DNA of 64,000 nt, from assembly GCF_900113905.1 (NCBI RefSeq), contig NZ_FORC01000001.1:1424060-1488059 (forward strand). The letters run 5' to 3'. This document shows positions 28,223 through 37,986 of the stretch, piece after piece. The notes beneath the pieces are model-generated. The model was not told where the DNA came from and searched no databases. It was given only the letters and a program-made list of their open reading frames with translations. Each line of letters starts with the position of its first letter. Position 1 is the first letter of the stretch. The position numbers and the translations under genes are program-made. Source of the DNA: Phytopseudomonas argentinensis (GTDB taxonomy: Bacteria > Pseudomonadota > Gammaproteobacteria > Pseudomonadales > Pseudomonadaceae).

Positions 28223-29998
28223 TTAGAACTGCTCAGCGGTCAGCAGGTAGAGGCTCTCGCTACCAGCCCCCACCGAAGCGTTCAGCGAGTGGATGCGCGG
28301 CAGCAAACGCGAGAAGTAGAAACGCGCGGTGCCCAGCTTACTGGCATAGAAATCATCCTGCCCTTCCTTACCCTGCGCGGCCTTGGCCATCAGCGCCCAC
28401 ATATAGGCATAGGCGGTATAGCCGAACAGGTGCAGGTACTCCACCGAAGCAGCGCCGATTTCATTGGGGTTGACCCGCGCGCGTTCGAGCAATGCCTCGG
28501 TCTGGGTCTCCAGAATCTCCACGGCCTCCAGCAGTGGCGCCCGGAATTCCTCGGCCAATGCGGCATCGCTGGCGAAGGCCCGCACTTCTTCGATGAAATG
28601 TCGGCAGAACGCGCCGCCACTGCCGACGATCTTGCGACCGACCAGATCCAGCGCCTGAATGCCGTTGGTGCCTTCGTAGATCTGCGTGATGCGACAGTCG
28701 CGAACCAGCTGCTCCTGGCCCCATTCGCGCACGTAACCATGGCCACCGAACACCTGCTGGCCGTGAATGGTGGTTTCCAGCCCCAGGTCGGTGAGGAACG
28801 CCTTGGCCACCGGCGTCAGCAGCGCCACCAGCTCTTCGGCGCGCTTGCGGGTGACTTCGTCTTCGCTGTACTTGGCGGTGTCGAGCTGCAGAGCGACGTA
28901 GCTGGAAAAGGCACGCCCTCCCTCGTTGAACGCCTTCATGGTCAGCAGCATGCGGCGCACGTCCGGGTGCACGATGATCGGGTCGGCCGCCTTGTCCTTG
29001 GCCACCGCCCCCGTCGGCGCACGGCTCTGGATACGCTCGCGGGCGTACTCGATGGCGCTCTGGTAGGAACGCTCGCCGGTCGACAGGCCCTGGATGCCGA
29101 CCCCCAGGCGCTCGTAGTTCATCATGGTGAACATCGCGGCCAGGCCGCGGTTCGGCGCATCGATGATATAGCCGGTGGCGCCGTCGAAGTTCATCACGCA
29201 GGTGCTCGACGCCTTGATGCCCATCTTGTGCTCGATCGAGCCACAGGAAACCGCGTTGCGCTCGCCCAGCGAGCCGTCGGCATTGACCATGAACTTGGGC
29301 ACCAGGAACAGCGAAATGCCCTTGGGACCGGCCGGTGCGTCCGGCAGCTTGGCCAGCACTAGGTGGATGATGTTCTCGGTCAGGTCGTGCTCGCCGCCGG
29401 TGATGAAGATCTTGGTGCCACTGACCTTGTAACTGCCATCAGCCTGAGGCTCGGCCTTGGTACGGATGATGCCCAGGTCGGTACCGGCATGCGGTTCGGT
29501 CAGGCACATCGAGCCGGCCCAGACGCCGGCATACATGTTCGGCAGGTAGGCCTGCTTGAGTTCTTCGCTGGCGTGGGCGTTGATCGACAGGCAGGCGCCA
29601 GCGGTGAGCATCGGGTAAAGGCCGAACGACAGGCTGGACGAATTGACCATCTCCTCGACCTGGGCGGAAATCACCTTGGGCATGCCCATGCCGCCAAACC
29701 GCGGATCACCGCCCACGCCAACCCAGCCGCCCTCGGCGTAGGCCTTGTAGGCCTCGATAAAACCGGCCGGCGTGCGCACTTCGGTATTTACCCAGGTGCA
29801 CCCCTCTTCATCGCTGGCCCGATTCAGGGGGGCGATCATGCCGGCGGTGATCTTGCCGGCTTCCTCGAGGATCGCATTGGCGGTTTCCTCGTCGACGACT
29901 TCGGCCAGGGCAGGCAGCTGCGCCCAGAGTTTGGAAACCTGGAAAACCTCGTTGAGCACGAAGCGCATGTCACGCAGGGGAGCTTTGTAGTCGGCCAT
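28223..29998 (-). CDS. Acyl-CoA dehydrogenase (long form, C-terminal extension), paralogue 1
   Basis: 591 residues, about 200 longer than classical acyl-CoA dehydrogenases, as in the FadE-like/DmdC subgroup. Order: N-terminal helical extension starting MADYKAPLRDMRFVLNEVF, acyl-CoA_dh_N/M domains (SMCLTEPHAGTDLGIIRTKAEPQADGSYKVSGTKIFITGGEHD; VSCGSIEHKMGIKASSTCVMNF), catalytic C-domain with VFGGHGYVREWGQEQLVRDCRITQIYEGTNGIQALDL, whose Glu in YEGTNG is the usual base position, and a C-terminal extension. Catalyses the FAD-dependent first step of beta-oxidation. Paralogue of the gene at 31541-33346. Confidence 0.92.
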   Translation of the reverse strand: MADYKAPLRDMRFVLNEVFQVSKLWAQLPALAEVVDEETANAILEEAGKITAGMIAPLNRASDEEGCTWVNTEVRTPAGFIEAYKAYAEGGWVGVGGDPRFGGMGMPKVISAQVEEMVNSSSLSFGLYPMLTAGACLSINAHASEELKQAYLPNMYAGVWAGSMCLTEPHAGTDLGIIRTKAEPQADGSYKVSGTKIFITGGEHDLTENIIHLVLAKLPDAPAGPKGISLFLVPKFMVNADGSLGERNAVSCGSIEHKMGIKASSTCVMNFDGATGYIIDAPNRGLAAMFTMMNYERLGVGIQGLSTGERSYQSAIEYARERIQSRAPTGAVAKDKAADPIIVHPDVRRMLLTMKAFNEGGRAFSSYVALQLDTAKYSEDEVTRKRAEELVALLTPVAKAFLTDLGLETTIHGQQVFGGHGYVREWGQEQLVRDCRITQIYEGTNGIQALDLVGRKIVGSGGAFCRHFIEEVRAFASDAALAEEFRAPLLEAVEILETQTEALLERARVNPNEIGAASVEYLHLFGYTAYAYMWALMAKAAQGKEGQDDFYASKLGTARFYFSRLLPRIHSLNASVGAGSESLYLLTAEQF

Positions 29999-30104
29999 GG
30001 GAAGTCCTCGGTAGCACGGTCAGAAGCCGAGTCTAGCCCAACAACTTTTCAGACACATAGGGTCGTGTCGTGACCGCTCAGCCACGGATCGGTCACTGGC
30101 TTGC

Positions 30105-31397
30105 TCAGGCCTGCCCGGGCTTGACCTTGACCGCGCCGCGACGGCGCTGCGCCTGGCTGCTGACGCAATTGCGCCCGGCGCTCTTGGCGGCATAAAGCGC
30201 CTTGTCAGCGGCCTTGAGCACGTCTTCCACGTTACGGTGCTGGTTGCCAGGCTGCGCCACCCCGATACTGACCGTCACCGATACCTGGGCCGCTCGCGAG
30301 CCGCTGCGGCGCGGGCGCCCAAGCGTGTCGTCACTGGGGCGCTGCTGGCGGTCGCGCAGCTGGATCTGGTAGCGCTCGACGGCCTGGCGAACGGCCTCGA
30401 GATGCGGCATACATTGCTCGATGTCCTTGCCGGCGAATACCAGGGTGAACTCCTCCCCACCGTAGCGATACACCTTGCCGCCGCCGCCCACCTTGCGCAG
30501 CTGGCTGGCCACCAGGCGCAGAACCTGGTCGCCGACATCATGGCCGTGGGTGTCGTTGAATTTCTTGAAGTGGTCGACGTCGGCCATGGCGATCACGTAG
30601 TTGCGCCCCAGGCGCTGCAGTCGCTCGTTCAAGGCGCGGCGGCCGGGCAAGCCGGTCAGCTCGTCGCGAAACGCCATCTGGTAGGCCTCGTGGGCCACGC
30701 CAACGACGATCATCAGCATTACCACACTGGACATCACCTGCAGCGCATGGGTGTGGATGAAGGTATTGGGCAACATCCACAACAGCGCCAGCGCGCCCAC
30801 CAGTTGCACGGCATGCACCGGCCGCGGCGTACGCAGGTACTGGACCAGCAGGGCGATGTTCACCAGCAGGAACAGTGGGTAGGCGAGCTGTATCAGGCTC
30901 ATCCACTCGGCATGCAGCGCTGGCCAGCGGATCACCGAAAGCCACTGTTCCAGCCCCTGGGGATAACGGCGCGCCAACGCCGCTGCCACGCCAACGACCG
31001 CCAGCAATACAGCCGCCCGTGCGACCAGATCCTGGATCAGGTGGGTACGCTCGCGCCATAGCGCGAACAAACCATAGAGCGCAGGCAGCAACAAGCTGCT
31101 GAGGTGGAAGACCAGCGCCGCGTCATCGCGCACCCTGCCGAACTCACGGTAGTAATCGGCCTGCTCGTCGAGCAGGAAGTAGCCCAGGTACAGCACTAGC
31201 AGCATGAACAATTCACGCTGGCGGCCATAGACCATGCAGAAGGTGCCGCCGAGCAGCAGCAACGAGGTGGGCAGCACATTGAACAGCGAGGTGAAGAAGT
31301 CGGTCAGGGTCGGCAGGGTCGCGGCCAGCAAACCGCCGCCGAGCAGCAGCAATGCCGGCAGAAAGTGTCCCAAGCGCAACGCGACGAGACGCGGCAA
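30105..31397 (-). CDS. Membrane diguanylate cyclase (GGDEF domain)
   Basis: 430 residues if started at the TTG at 31397, which has GGAG correctly placed upstream. The longest ORF starts at 31532 but would translate through the neighbouring gene's terminator (31495-31522). About seven hydrophobic segments (LGHFLPALLLLGGGLLAATL, TSLLLLGGTFCMVYG, LFMLLVLYLGYFLL and others) are followed by a GGDEF domain: FRDELTGLPGRRALNERL, AMADVDHFKKFNDTHGHDVGDQVL and the active site YRYGGEEFTLVF. No RxxD inhibitory site is seen before GGEEF. Synthesises c-di-GMP. Lies between two acyl-CoA dehydrogenase paralogues. Confidence 0.85.
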   Translation of the reverse strand: MPRLVALRLGHFLPALLLLGGGLLAATLPTLTDFFTSLFNVLPTSLLLLGGTFCMVYGRQRELFMLLVLYLGYFLLDEQADYYREFGRVRDDAALVFHLSSLLLPALYGLFALWRERTHLIQDLVARAAVLLAVVGVAAALARRYPQGLEQWLSVIRWPALHAEWMSLIQLAYPLFLLVNIALLVQYLRTPRPVHAVQLVGALALLWMLPNTFIHTHALQVMSSVVMLMIVVGVAHEAYQMAFRDELTGLPGRRALNERLQRLGRNYVIAMADVDHFKKFNDTHGHDVGDQVLRLVASQLRKVGGGGKVYRYGGEEFTLVFAGKDIEQCMPHLEAVRQAVERYQIQLRDRQQRPSDDTLGRPRRSGSRAAQVSVTVSIGVAQPGNQHRNVEDVLKAADKALYAAKSAGRNCVSSQAQRRRGAVKVKPGQA

Positions 31398-31494
31398 GGC
31401 GAGCTCCGCAGTGACCGAAAAAAGAGACTGGCATTTTGCCTGTAATTGGCTGCCGACGCACGCCGCGCCTGTCCGGTCTCCACAGGGCACACAT

Positions 31495-31522
31495 AAAAAA
31501 ACCGCGGCACCAGGCCGCGGTT
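31495..31522 (-). terminator. Terminator after acyl-CoA dehydrogenase 2
   Basis: Leftward AACCGCGGC / GCCGCGGTT stem with a 5-nt loop and a run of T, 19 bp past the stop at 31541. Confidence 0.85.
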
Positions 31523-31540
31523 CGATTGCCACCGGCGCGA

Positions 31541-33346
31541 TCAGTAGCTGAGGGCGAAATCCTCTTCGCTCATGTCCATCAGGCTGCTGGCACCGGACAG
31601 CATGGCTGCCACGTGGGTGCGGGTACGCGGCAGGATACGCGCGTAGTAGAACTGCGCGGTCTGCAGCTTGGCCTTGTAGAACGCCTGATCACCGTCACCG
31701 CTTGCCAGCTTCTCGGCCGCCACACGCGCCATGTCGGCCCAGAAGTAGGCCAGGCAGGCATAACCGGAATACATCAGGTAGTCGACCGAGGCGGCACCGA
31801 CTTCCTCACGATCCTTCATGGCGGCCATGCCGATCTTCATGGTCACTTCGCCCCATTCCTTGTTGAGCGCGGCCAGCGGCCCGACGAACGCCTTGAGCGC
31901 CTCGTTGCCTTCATTGGCCTGGCAGAACTTGTGGACGATCTTGGTGAAGCCCTTGAGCGCCTCGCCCTGGGTCATCAGCACCTTGCGGCCCAACAGGTCG
32001 AGGGCCTGAACGCCGGTGGTGCCTTCGTACATCATGGCGATGCGGCAGTCGCGCAGGTTCTGCTCCATGCCCCACTCGCTGATGAAGCCATGGCCGCCGT
32101 ACACCTGCATGCCATGGGAAGCGGATTCGAAGCCCACTTCGGTCATGAATGCCTTGGCGATCGGGGTCAGAAAGGCCAGCAGACCATCGGCGGCTTTCTT
32201 CTGCTCTTCGTCCTGGGCGTACTTGACGATATCCACCTGCTTGGCGGTGAAGTAGACCATCGCACGGTTGCCTTCGGCGAACGCCTTCATGGTCAGCAGC
32301 ATGCGGCGCACGTCCGGGTGCACGATGATCGGATCGGCCGCCTTGTCGGGCGCTTTCGGGCCGGTCAGCGAACGCATCTGCAAGCGCTCCCGGGCGTACT
32401 TGATGGCGCCCTGGAAACCCAGTTCGGCATGGGCCAGGCCCTGCAGGGCAGTGCCCAGACGTGCAGTGTTCATGAAGGTGAACATGCAGTTCAGGCCCTT
32501 GTTCGGCGGGCCGATCAGGAAGCCGGTGGCCGAATCGAAGTTCATCACGCAGGTGGCGTTACCGTGGATGCCCATCTTGTGCTCGATGGAACCACAGCTC
32601 ACGCCATTGCGCTCGCCCACGCCACCGTCGGCATTGGGCAGGAACTTGGGCACGATGAACAGGGAAATACCCTTGGTACCAGCCGGCGCATCGGGCAGGC
32701 GTGCCAGGACGATATGGACGATGTTGTCGGCCATGTCGTGCTCACCGGCGGAGATGAAGATCTTGGTCCCGGAAATGCTGTAGGAGCCATCGGCCTGGGG
32801 CTCGGCCTTGGTGCGCAGCATGCCCAGGTCGGTGCCGCAATGCGGTTCGGTCAGGCACATGGTGCCGGTCCACTCGCCGGATACCAGCTTGGTCAGATAG
32901 ATGTGCTGCTGCTCGGCGGTGCCGTGGGCGGAAATGGTGTTCATCGCGCCGTGGGACAGGCCCGGGTACATGCCCCACGACCAGTTGGCAGTGCCGACCA
33001 TTTCGCTGACCGCCAGGCCCAGCGACTCCGGCAGGCCCTGGCCGCCATGCTCGACGTCATGGGCCAGGCTCGGCCAGCCGCCTTCGACGAACTGCTTGTA
33101 GGCTTCCTTGAAGCCGGTCGGCGTCTTCACGCCGGCTTCGCTCCAGGTGCAGCCTTCGGTATCGCCCACACGGTTCAGCGGCGAGAGCACCTGCTCGCAG
33201 AACTTGGCGCCTTCTTCGAGAATCGCGTCGACCATGTCTGGCGTGGCGTCCTGGCAGCCGGGCAGGCTCTGGTAGTGCGCGTCATAACCGAGCAGCTCGT
33301 CACGTACGAAACGGATATCGCGCAAGGGGGCCTTGTAATCAGGCAT
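31541..33346 (-). CDS. Acyl-CoA dehydrogenase (long form), paralogue 2
   Basis: 601 residues from the ATG at 33346; the 33-residue upstream extension is unlike the family and would cross the PsrA-like sites. Starts MPDYKAPLRDIRFVRDELLGY, matching paralogue 1. Contains CLTEPHCGTDLGMLRTKAEPQADGSYSISGTKIFISAGEHD, SCGSIEHKMGIHGNATCVMNF and VYGGHGFISEWGMEQNLRDCRIAMMYEGTTGVQALDLLG (base Glu in MYEGTTG). From memory it corresponds to P. aeruginosa PA0506, a FadE-type enzyme. Two PsrA-like operators upstream suggest induction by long-chain fatty acids. Confidence 0.92.
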   Translation of the reverse strand: MPDYKAPLRDIRFVRDELLGYDAHYQSLPGCQDATPDMVDAILEEGAKFCEQVLSPLNRVGDTEGCTWSEAGVKTPTGFKEAYKQFVEGGWPSLAHDVEHGGQGLPESLGLAVSEMVGTANWSWGMYPGLSHGAMNTISAHGTAEQQHIYLTKLVSGEWTGTMCLTEPHCGTDLGMLRTKAEPQADGSYSISGTKIFISAGEHDMADNIVHIVLARLPDAPAGTKGISLFIVPKFLPNADGGVGERNGVSCGSIEHKMGIHGNATCVMNFDSATGFLIGPPNKGLNCMFTFMNTARLGTALQGLAHAELGFQGAIKYARERLQMRSLTGPKAPDKAADPIIVHPDVRRMLLTMKAFAEGNRAMVYFTAKQVDIVKYAQDEEQKKAADGLLAFLTPIAKAFMTEVGFESASHGMQVYGGHGFISEWGMEQNLRDCRIAMMYEGTTGVQALDLLGRKVLMTQGEALKGFTKIVHKFCQANEGNEALKAFVGPLAALNKEWGEVTMKIGMAAMKDREEVGAASVDYLMYSGYACLAYFWADMARVAAEKLASGDGDQAFYKAKLQTAQFYYARILPRTRTHVAAMLSGASSLMDMSEEDFALSY

Positions 33347-33436
33347 AGCGGGTACCTCTGCGGGTGGTCTCTTATGTTCGGGATGACCGGTGGGCGGTCG
33401 TTTGCAGGATGAACATGGAGAGAGGATCACGCCTCT

Positions 33437-33450
33437 CAAACACATGTTTG
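33437..33450. promoter_or_regulatory. PsrA-like operator A upstream of acyl-CoA dehydrogenase 2
   Basis: CAAAC-ACAT-GTTTG matches the published PsrA core (G/C)AAAC(N2-4)GTTT(G/C) exactly. It lies about 90-105 bp before the ATG at 33346. Confidence 0.65.
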
Positions 33451-33463
33451 AAACATACGTTTA
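33450..33463. promoter_or_regulatory. PsrA-like operator B, abutting operator A
   Basis: GAAAC-ATAC-GTTTA fits the same core apart from the last base and shares its first G with operator A, giving two head-to-tail sites. Confidence 0.5.
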
Positions 33464-33496
33464 CGCCCAATTACTGTCAAGGCCGCTCATGCACGC

Positions 33497-34234
33497 TCAG
33501 GCGCGAAGATCAAGCAACCCGGAAGGCCTCTGCTGATCCGCGGACGCGGCATAAAGGCTGATGCCCGCTGGCACGGGCGAGCTCCTGGAGGCATCGGATG
33601 TGACCGACGGGTCGTCGCTTTTTTCGGCACCTTGGTCGGCAGGCGCTTTGCCCCCCTCCCCTTCACCACGCCGCAGGGCGGCCAACTCGGCGCGCGCCGC
33701 CGCCATTTGTGCCTGGGCCTGACTGGCCACGCTGCGATCCTGAGCGGACGGCTCGGCGGGTGCCAGTGCAGCGCGGATGACGATCTCCATCTTGCTCAGG
33801 GTGGCTTGCGGGTCATTGGCGACCGCGCCGACATCGATCCTCACCTCGCCACCGGAGGCATAGCGTTTGCCGTCCGGCCCCTGGGTATAGGTATAGGTGG
33901 GCGCTCCGGCATGGGGACCACCCACTGCGGCGTGGGCCTGCTCGTGGGCGCGAACCTCGCGGTCACGGTTGGCCAGTTCGGCCACCACGAGCTGCAGCTT
34001 CTGCTCTTCCTTGGCACTGCGAGGCTCTCCCGGCTGAGCGGAAGAATCGTCCGACCTGTCCTGTTCCTCTTGCGAGGTAGCGGCCTGAGAGGAATCGGCT
34101 TCGGCGCCTGCCGTCACCGGCGCAAACGCGGCGCGGGCCAGCTCGGGCGAACTGGCGGACTCGAAGGGGCGGGGTATGGAAGCCGAGAGCGGCGAAGCGA
34201 AATGATAGGAGGAGGGAAAACCGCCAACTTGCAT
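33497..34234 (-). CDS. SprA-related putative metalloprotease (CJM1_0395 family)
   Basis: 245 residues. A disordered Ser/Ala/Glu-rich N-terminus (about 1-75) precedes the conserved core: KEEQKLQLVVAELANRDREVRAHEQAHAAVGG (HEQAH fits HExxH of zinc proteases) and APTYTYTQGPDGKRYASGGEVRIDVG, followed by DPQATLSKMEIVIRAALAPAEPSAQDRSVA. A low-complexity tail ends the protein. Enzymatic activity of this family is, to my knowledge, predicted only. No signal peptide is evident. The next leftward gene encodes a flagellar-rod-like mini protein. Confidence 0.75.
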   Translation of the reverse strand: MQVGGFPSSYHFASPLSASIPRPFESASSPELARAAFAPVTAGAEADSSQAATSQEEQDRSDDSSAQPGEPRSAKEEQKLQLVVAELANRDREVRAHEQAHAAVGGPHAGAPTYTYTQGPDGKRYASGGEVRIDVGAVANDPQATLSKMEIVIRAALAPAEPSAQDRSVASQAQAQMAAARAELAALRRGEGEGGKAPADQGAEKSDDPSVTSDASRSSPVPAGISLYAASADQQRPSGLLDLRA

Positions 34235-34279
34235 GTCGTTCTCCCTCCTGGAGTCGAGCGCCTGGGCAGGCGCTGCGAT

Positions 34280-34546
34280 TTAGGCGGTAACGTCGATCAA
34301 GGTGCCCAGCACCTTGTCCGCGGTCTGCACGACGCGCGCACCGGCTTGGGCTTCATATTGGCCAACACGCATCTCGACCATGTTCTCGGCAATGTCAGCA
34401 CGCGCCGCGGACGGCTCGTTGGCCTGGGCACGCTCGGCAGTGATCGGGCCGCTGGCGATTTCACCGGCAGCCTGGTCGACCCGGCGCTGGCCGGACTGAA
34501 TGGTATTGATGCCAGCATTGAAGGCGCTGGTGGAAGAGATCTGCAT
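34280..34546 (-). CDS. Small flagellar-rod-like protein (D0 helices only)
   Basis: 88 residues. The N-terminus (MQISSTSAFNAGINTIQSGQRRVDQAAGEIAS) resembles the first D0 helix of FlgB/FlgC/FlgG, and the C-terminus (NMVEMRVGQYEAQAGARVVQTADKVLGTLIDVTA) resembles the last D0 helix with its Gln-Thr-Ala-Asp-x-x-Leu-Gly-Thr-Leu pattern. The central domain of true rod proteins is absent. No other flagellar gene is in the window. GGAGACG lies upstream of the ATG. Function unknown; a conserved neighbour of bioD in pseudomonads as far as I recall. Confidence 0.7.
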   Translation of the reverse strand: MQISSTSAFNAGINTIQSGQRRVDQAAGEIASGPITAERAQANEPSAARADIAENMVEMRVGQYEAQAGARVVQTADKVLGTLIDVTA

Positions 34547-34638
34547 GGGACGTCTCCTGCCGCAGGAACTTTATAGGCTGCATTTAAGCAGAAGCCGGTG
34601 AAAAGATGTACAGCTAAAAATGATGCAAAAGTTGCCGT

Positions 34639-35322
34639 TCATAGCATCAATCGCGATAAATCGAGGTGCTGCGCTACCTGCTCGGCTGTCACCGCTGACA
34701 GGTGCGGCACCCGACCGATGCAGGGCGCCGGCAAGCGCTCGTCGAGGGTTTCGAGATTGTCCTGCAGGCGTGCGACGTGCGGGTCGACGATATTGGCGAC
34801 CCAGCCTGCCAGGGGCAGGCCGTCGCCGATGATCGCCTCGGCGCTCAGCACCGCATGGTTGATGCAGCCCAGCCGCACACCCACCACCAGAATCACGGGA
34901 ATGTGCAGCGCCTGGGCCAGATCGGCCAGCGTGGCCATACCGCCCAGTGGCACCCGCCAGCCACCGGCACCTTCGACCAGGGTAAAGTCTGCGCCCTTGC
35001 TCAGAATCGCCAGAACCGCTGCGTGCAAGCTCGGCACATCGAGCGTCACGCCGGCGTCCCGAGCGGCCAGATGTGGCGCGATGGCAGGCGCAAACGCCAG
35101 CGGATTCACCTCTTCATAACGCAGCGGCAGGCTGCACTGGGCGAGCAGCGCCAGGGCATCGTCATTGCGCAGCCCCTCTGCGCCGAGCTGACAGCCGGAG
35201 GCTACCGGCTTGGCCGCCGCAGTGGATAGCCCCGCGCGGCGCGCCGCGTACAGCAGGCCGGCAGCGATGGTGGTCTTGCCGATCTCGGTATCGGTGCCGG
35301 TGACGAAATAGGCGGCGCTCAT
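34639..35322 (-). CDS. bioD: Dethiobiotin synthetase BioD
   Basis: 227 residues. ATP-dependent carboxylation of DAPA to dethiobiotin. P-loop [25 protein letters not shown] (Lys16), substrate/metal region [22 protein letters not shown], and [12 protein letters not shown]. Ends the leftward bio series and overlaps bioC by 4 bp (ATGA). Confidence 0.94.
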   Translation of the reverse strand: MSAAYFVTGTDTEIGKTTIAAGLLYAARRAGLSTAAAKPVASGCQLGAEGLRNDDALALLAQCSLPLRYEEVNPLAFAPAIAPHLAARDAGVTLDVPSLHAAVLAILSKGADFTLVEGAGGWRVPLGGMATLADLAQALHIPVILVVGVRLGCINHAVLSAEAIIGDGLPLAGWVANIVDPHVARLQDNLETLDERLPAPCIGRVPHLSAVTAEQVAQHLDLSRLML

Positions 35323-36116
35323 GGGCCGGGCTCCTTTTGCAGTACGCCATAGATGACTTGGTAGGTGCAGGGCAGCCCCTCGGCCTGGCGCTGGCGCTCG
35401 TAGGCATCGGCCAGCGCGCGCAGTCGGGCGCGACCGGTCAGCCCGGCGGGGCGACCGTCATTGAGATTGTGTGCACCAAGTGCCTTGAGACCATGGGTAA
35501 GGCTGCGCAGATCGGCGTAGTACAACCGATGAGCACGCACCTGCAGCCGTCGTATCTGCAGGCTGCTGCCGGCACAGAGCGCCTGATAATCCTCGGCGCT
35601 GCGAAAGCGGTTGACGTGCACGAAACCGTCCACGGCCAGCCAGCTGTCACGCAGCTCCTGCAAGGTGCCGACGCACAGGCTGCTGAACGCCAGCGTTCCG
35701 CCTGGGCGCAATACCCTGTGCGCCTCGTCCAGCACAGCCTGGAAATCCGCGCACCACTGCAAGGCCAGGCTCGAGAACAGCAGGTCGCAGCTGGCGTCGC
35801 GCAGCGGCAGTCGCTCGGCATCGCCGGCCACGAAGGCTTGCGCGGCGCTCGCCTGCCGAGCGTGCTGCAACATGCCTTCGGCGATATCCACGGCAATACC
35901 TTCGCTACGCGGATAGCGGTCCGTCAGCGCGCGGCTGAAAAACCCGGTGCCACATCCCACATCGAGCCAACGCTGCGGCTGCAGGGACAGCGGCAGGTAC
36001 TGCAGCAGCTGCTGGCCGACGTCACGCTGCAGCTGCGCCACGCTGTCGTAGCTGCCGGCGGCCTTGGAGAAGGACGCAGCGACAAGACGCTTGTCCGGGC
36101 GCTCGTTCATTGCCAC
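35319..36116 (-). CDS. bioC: Malonyl-ACP O-methyltransferase BioC
   Basis: 265 residues of class I SAM methyltransferase. Pre-motif [27 protein letters not shown] typical of BioC, SAM motif [15 protein letters not shown], then [27 protein letters not shown] and [19 protein letters not shown]. Methylates malonyl-ACP so that it can enter the fatty-acid cycle towards pimeloyl-ACP. Overlaps bioH by 10 bp and bioD by 4 bp. Confidence 0.94.
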   Translation of the reverse strand: MAMNERPDKRLVAASFSKAAGSYDSVAQLQRDVGQQLLQYLPLSLQPQRWLDVGCGTGFFSRALTDRYPRSEGIAVDIAEGMLQHARQASAAQAFVAGDAERLPLRDASCDLLFSSLALQWCADFQAVLDEAHRVLRPGGTLAFSSLCVGTLQELRDSWLAVDGFVHVNRFRSAEDYQALCAGSSLQIRRLQVRAHRLYYADLRSLTHGLKALGAHNLNDGRPAGLTGRARLRALADAYERQRQAEGLPCTYQVIYGVLQKEPGP

Positions 36117-36817
36117 GCCTCCAGAAAACGGCCCACCAGAGACGCCACCTCGGTAGCCTGCGCACGCGGGAAGGCGTGGGGCGCACCGCCGATGCAGTGC
36201 ACCGCGGCAGCGGGTTGCAGCGCCTGCACAGCTGCCGCCGCTGCCTCCGGCACCAGTGCATCGCCCCCTGCGAACAGATGCAGCTGCGGCCCCTCGAAGT
36301 GCTGCAGCGCCGCCTGGCTATCGAGCATGGCGAGCAGGTCCAGCCCGGCCAGCGTGTCGACGCCACCCGCCTGCGCCAGCAGGCCGCGCGATAGCCCCCT
36401 TGCATCGCCAGCGCCCTGGCTGCAGAGCATGGCGAAACGCTTGAGCGTCGCCGCGGGGCTCAGGGCATAGCCCTCCCGAAAGGCCTCGAAAGTCGCCACC
36501 GGCATCGCCGTCGGCCAGGCCGCGCTGGCGGTGAACCGGGCATTGCTGGCCAGCGTCAGCAGCCCCGGGCAATCCGCGCCACGGCGCGCCGCCAGCAGCG
36601 TGGCGAGCATGCCACCCAGGGACCAGCCGCCTAACCAGGTGCCACGGGGCAGACGTTGGTCCAGCACGTCCAGCCATTGCCCGGCGTCGGCCTGCCTGAC
36701 CACCGGCAAGGCTTCGATGCTGACCTGGAAATGTTCGCCCAGCGCCTCGGCCAGCGGCACGAGCGACGCGCTGCCCAGCCCCCAGCCGGGCAGCAGAATC
36801 AACGGTTGAGCCGTCAT
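36107..36817 (-). CDS. bioH: Pimeloyl-ACP methyl ester esterase BioH
   Basis: 236 residues of alpha/beta hydrolase, starting at the ATG (36817) that overlaps the bioF stop in ATGA. Oxyanion region LLPGWGLGS, nucleophile Ser66 in GGWSLGGM, and catalytic His in [15 protein letters not shown] near the end. Hydrolyses the methyl ester to release pimeloyl-ACP for BioF. Confidence 0.93.
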   Translation of the reverse strand: MTAQPLILLPGWGLGSASLVPLAEALGEHFQVSIEALPVVRQADAGQWLDVLDQRLPRGTWLGGWSLGGMLATLLAARRGADCPGLLTLASNARFTASAAWPTAMPVATFEAFREGYALSPAATLKRFAMLCSQGAGDARGLSRGLLAQAGGVDTLAGLDLLAMLDSQAALQHFEGPQLHLFAGGDALVPEAAAAAVQALQPAAAVHCIGGAPHAFPRAQATEVASLVGRFLEAWQ

Positions 36818-37986
36818 GCCGGCTCCCCGGGTAGCTGCGCCCAGCACTGGGCCAAGGCTTCGAGCAGCCGATCGACCTGAGCCAGTTCATGGGCAGCGGA
36901 CAGGGTGACCCGCAGCCGCGCGCTGCCCGCCGGCACGGTGGGCGGGCGAATCGCGGTGACCAGCAGGCCGTGCTCGCGCAACGCCCGGGACAGAGCCATG
37001 GCACGACCGCTGTCGCCGATCAGGATCGGTTGAATCGCCGTGTCGCTGTCCATCAGCGTCAGGCCGATATGGGTAGCGCCCTGGCGAAAGCGCGCGATCA
37101 GGGCGTTCAAATGCTCGCGGCGCCAGTGCTCGCTGCGCAGCAATTGCAGGCTCTTGAGGGTGGCGCAGGCCAGCGCCGGCGGCTGGCTGGTGGTGTAGAT
37201 GTAAGGCCGGGCGAACTGCACCAGGGTGTCGATCAAGTCCTCACTGCCAGCGACAAAGGCGCCAGCGGTGCCGAATGCCTTACCGAGGGTGCCAACCAGC
37301 ACCGGCACCTCATTCATGCCGAGCCCGAACTGCTCGACCACACCGCCACCGGTGGCGCCCAGGGCGCCAAAGCCATGGGCATCGTCGACCATCACCCAGG
37401 CATCCCTGCGCCGCGCCTCGGCGCACAGCGCCGGCAGGTCGGCCAGATCGCCGTCCATGCTGAATACGCCGTCGCAGACCACCAGGGTATTGCCCTCGGC
37501 CTTGGCCAGACGGCTGGCAAGACTTTGCGCGTCGTTGTGCAGGTAGCGCGAGAAGCGCGCGCCGCTGAGCAGGCCGGCATCCAGCAGCGAGGCATGGTTG
37601 AGACGATCCTCGAGCACCGTGTCGCCCTTGCCGACCAGCGCCGTGACGGCGCCCAGGTTGGCCATGTAGCCGGTGGAGAACAGCAGCGCCCGCGGGCGCC
37701 CGGTGAAATCGGCCAGCGCCTCCTCCAGCTCGTGGTGCGGCGTGCTGTGGCCGACCACCAGATGCGAAGCGCCACCGCCGACGCCCCAGCGTTTAGCGCC
37801 AGCGCGCCAGGCCTCGACCACCTGCGGGTGGTTGGCCAGGCCCAGATAATCGTTGGAGCAGAAGGCCAGCAACTGACGGCCATCCACCTCCACCAGTGGC
37901 CCCTGTGGGCTGCCCAGAAGGGGGCGCTGGCGATACAGATCGGCAGCACGGCGCTCGGCCAGGCGAGCGGCAAGATCGAAACTCAT
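36814..37986 (-). CDS. bioF: 8-amino-7-oxononanoate synthase BioF
   Basis: 390 residues of PLP-dependent alpha-oxoamine synthase. [30 protein letters not shown] (Asp201-Asp202) and the PLP lysine, Lys236 in [12 protein letters not shown]. Condenses pimeloyl-ACP with L-alanine. Leads the bioF-H-C-D overlapping set, about 100 bp after bioB. Confidence 0.95.
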   Translation of the reverse strand: MSFDLAARLAERRAADLYRQRPLLGSPQGPLVEVDGRQLLAFCSNDYLGLANHPQVVEAWRAGAKRWGVGGGASHLVVGHSTPHHELEEALADFTGRPRALLFSTGYMANLGAVTALVGKGDTVLEDRLNHASLLDAGLLSGARFSRYLHNDAQSLASRLAKAEGNTLVVCDGVFSMDGDLADLPALCAEARRRDAWVMVDDAHGFGALGATGGGVVEQFGLGMNEVPVLVGTLGKAFGTAGAFVAGSEDLIDTLVQFARPYIYTTSQPPALACATLKSLQLLRSEHWRREHLNALIARFRQGATHIGLTLMDSDTAIQPILIGDSGRAMALSRALREHGLLVTAIRPPTVPAGSARLRVTLSAAHELAQVDRLLEALAQCWAQLPGEPA

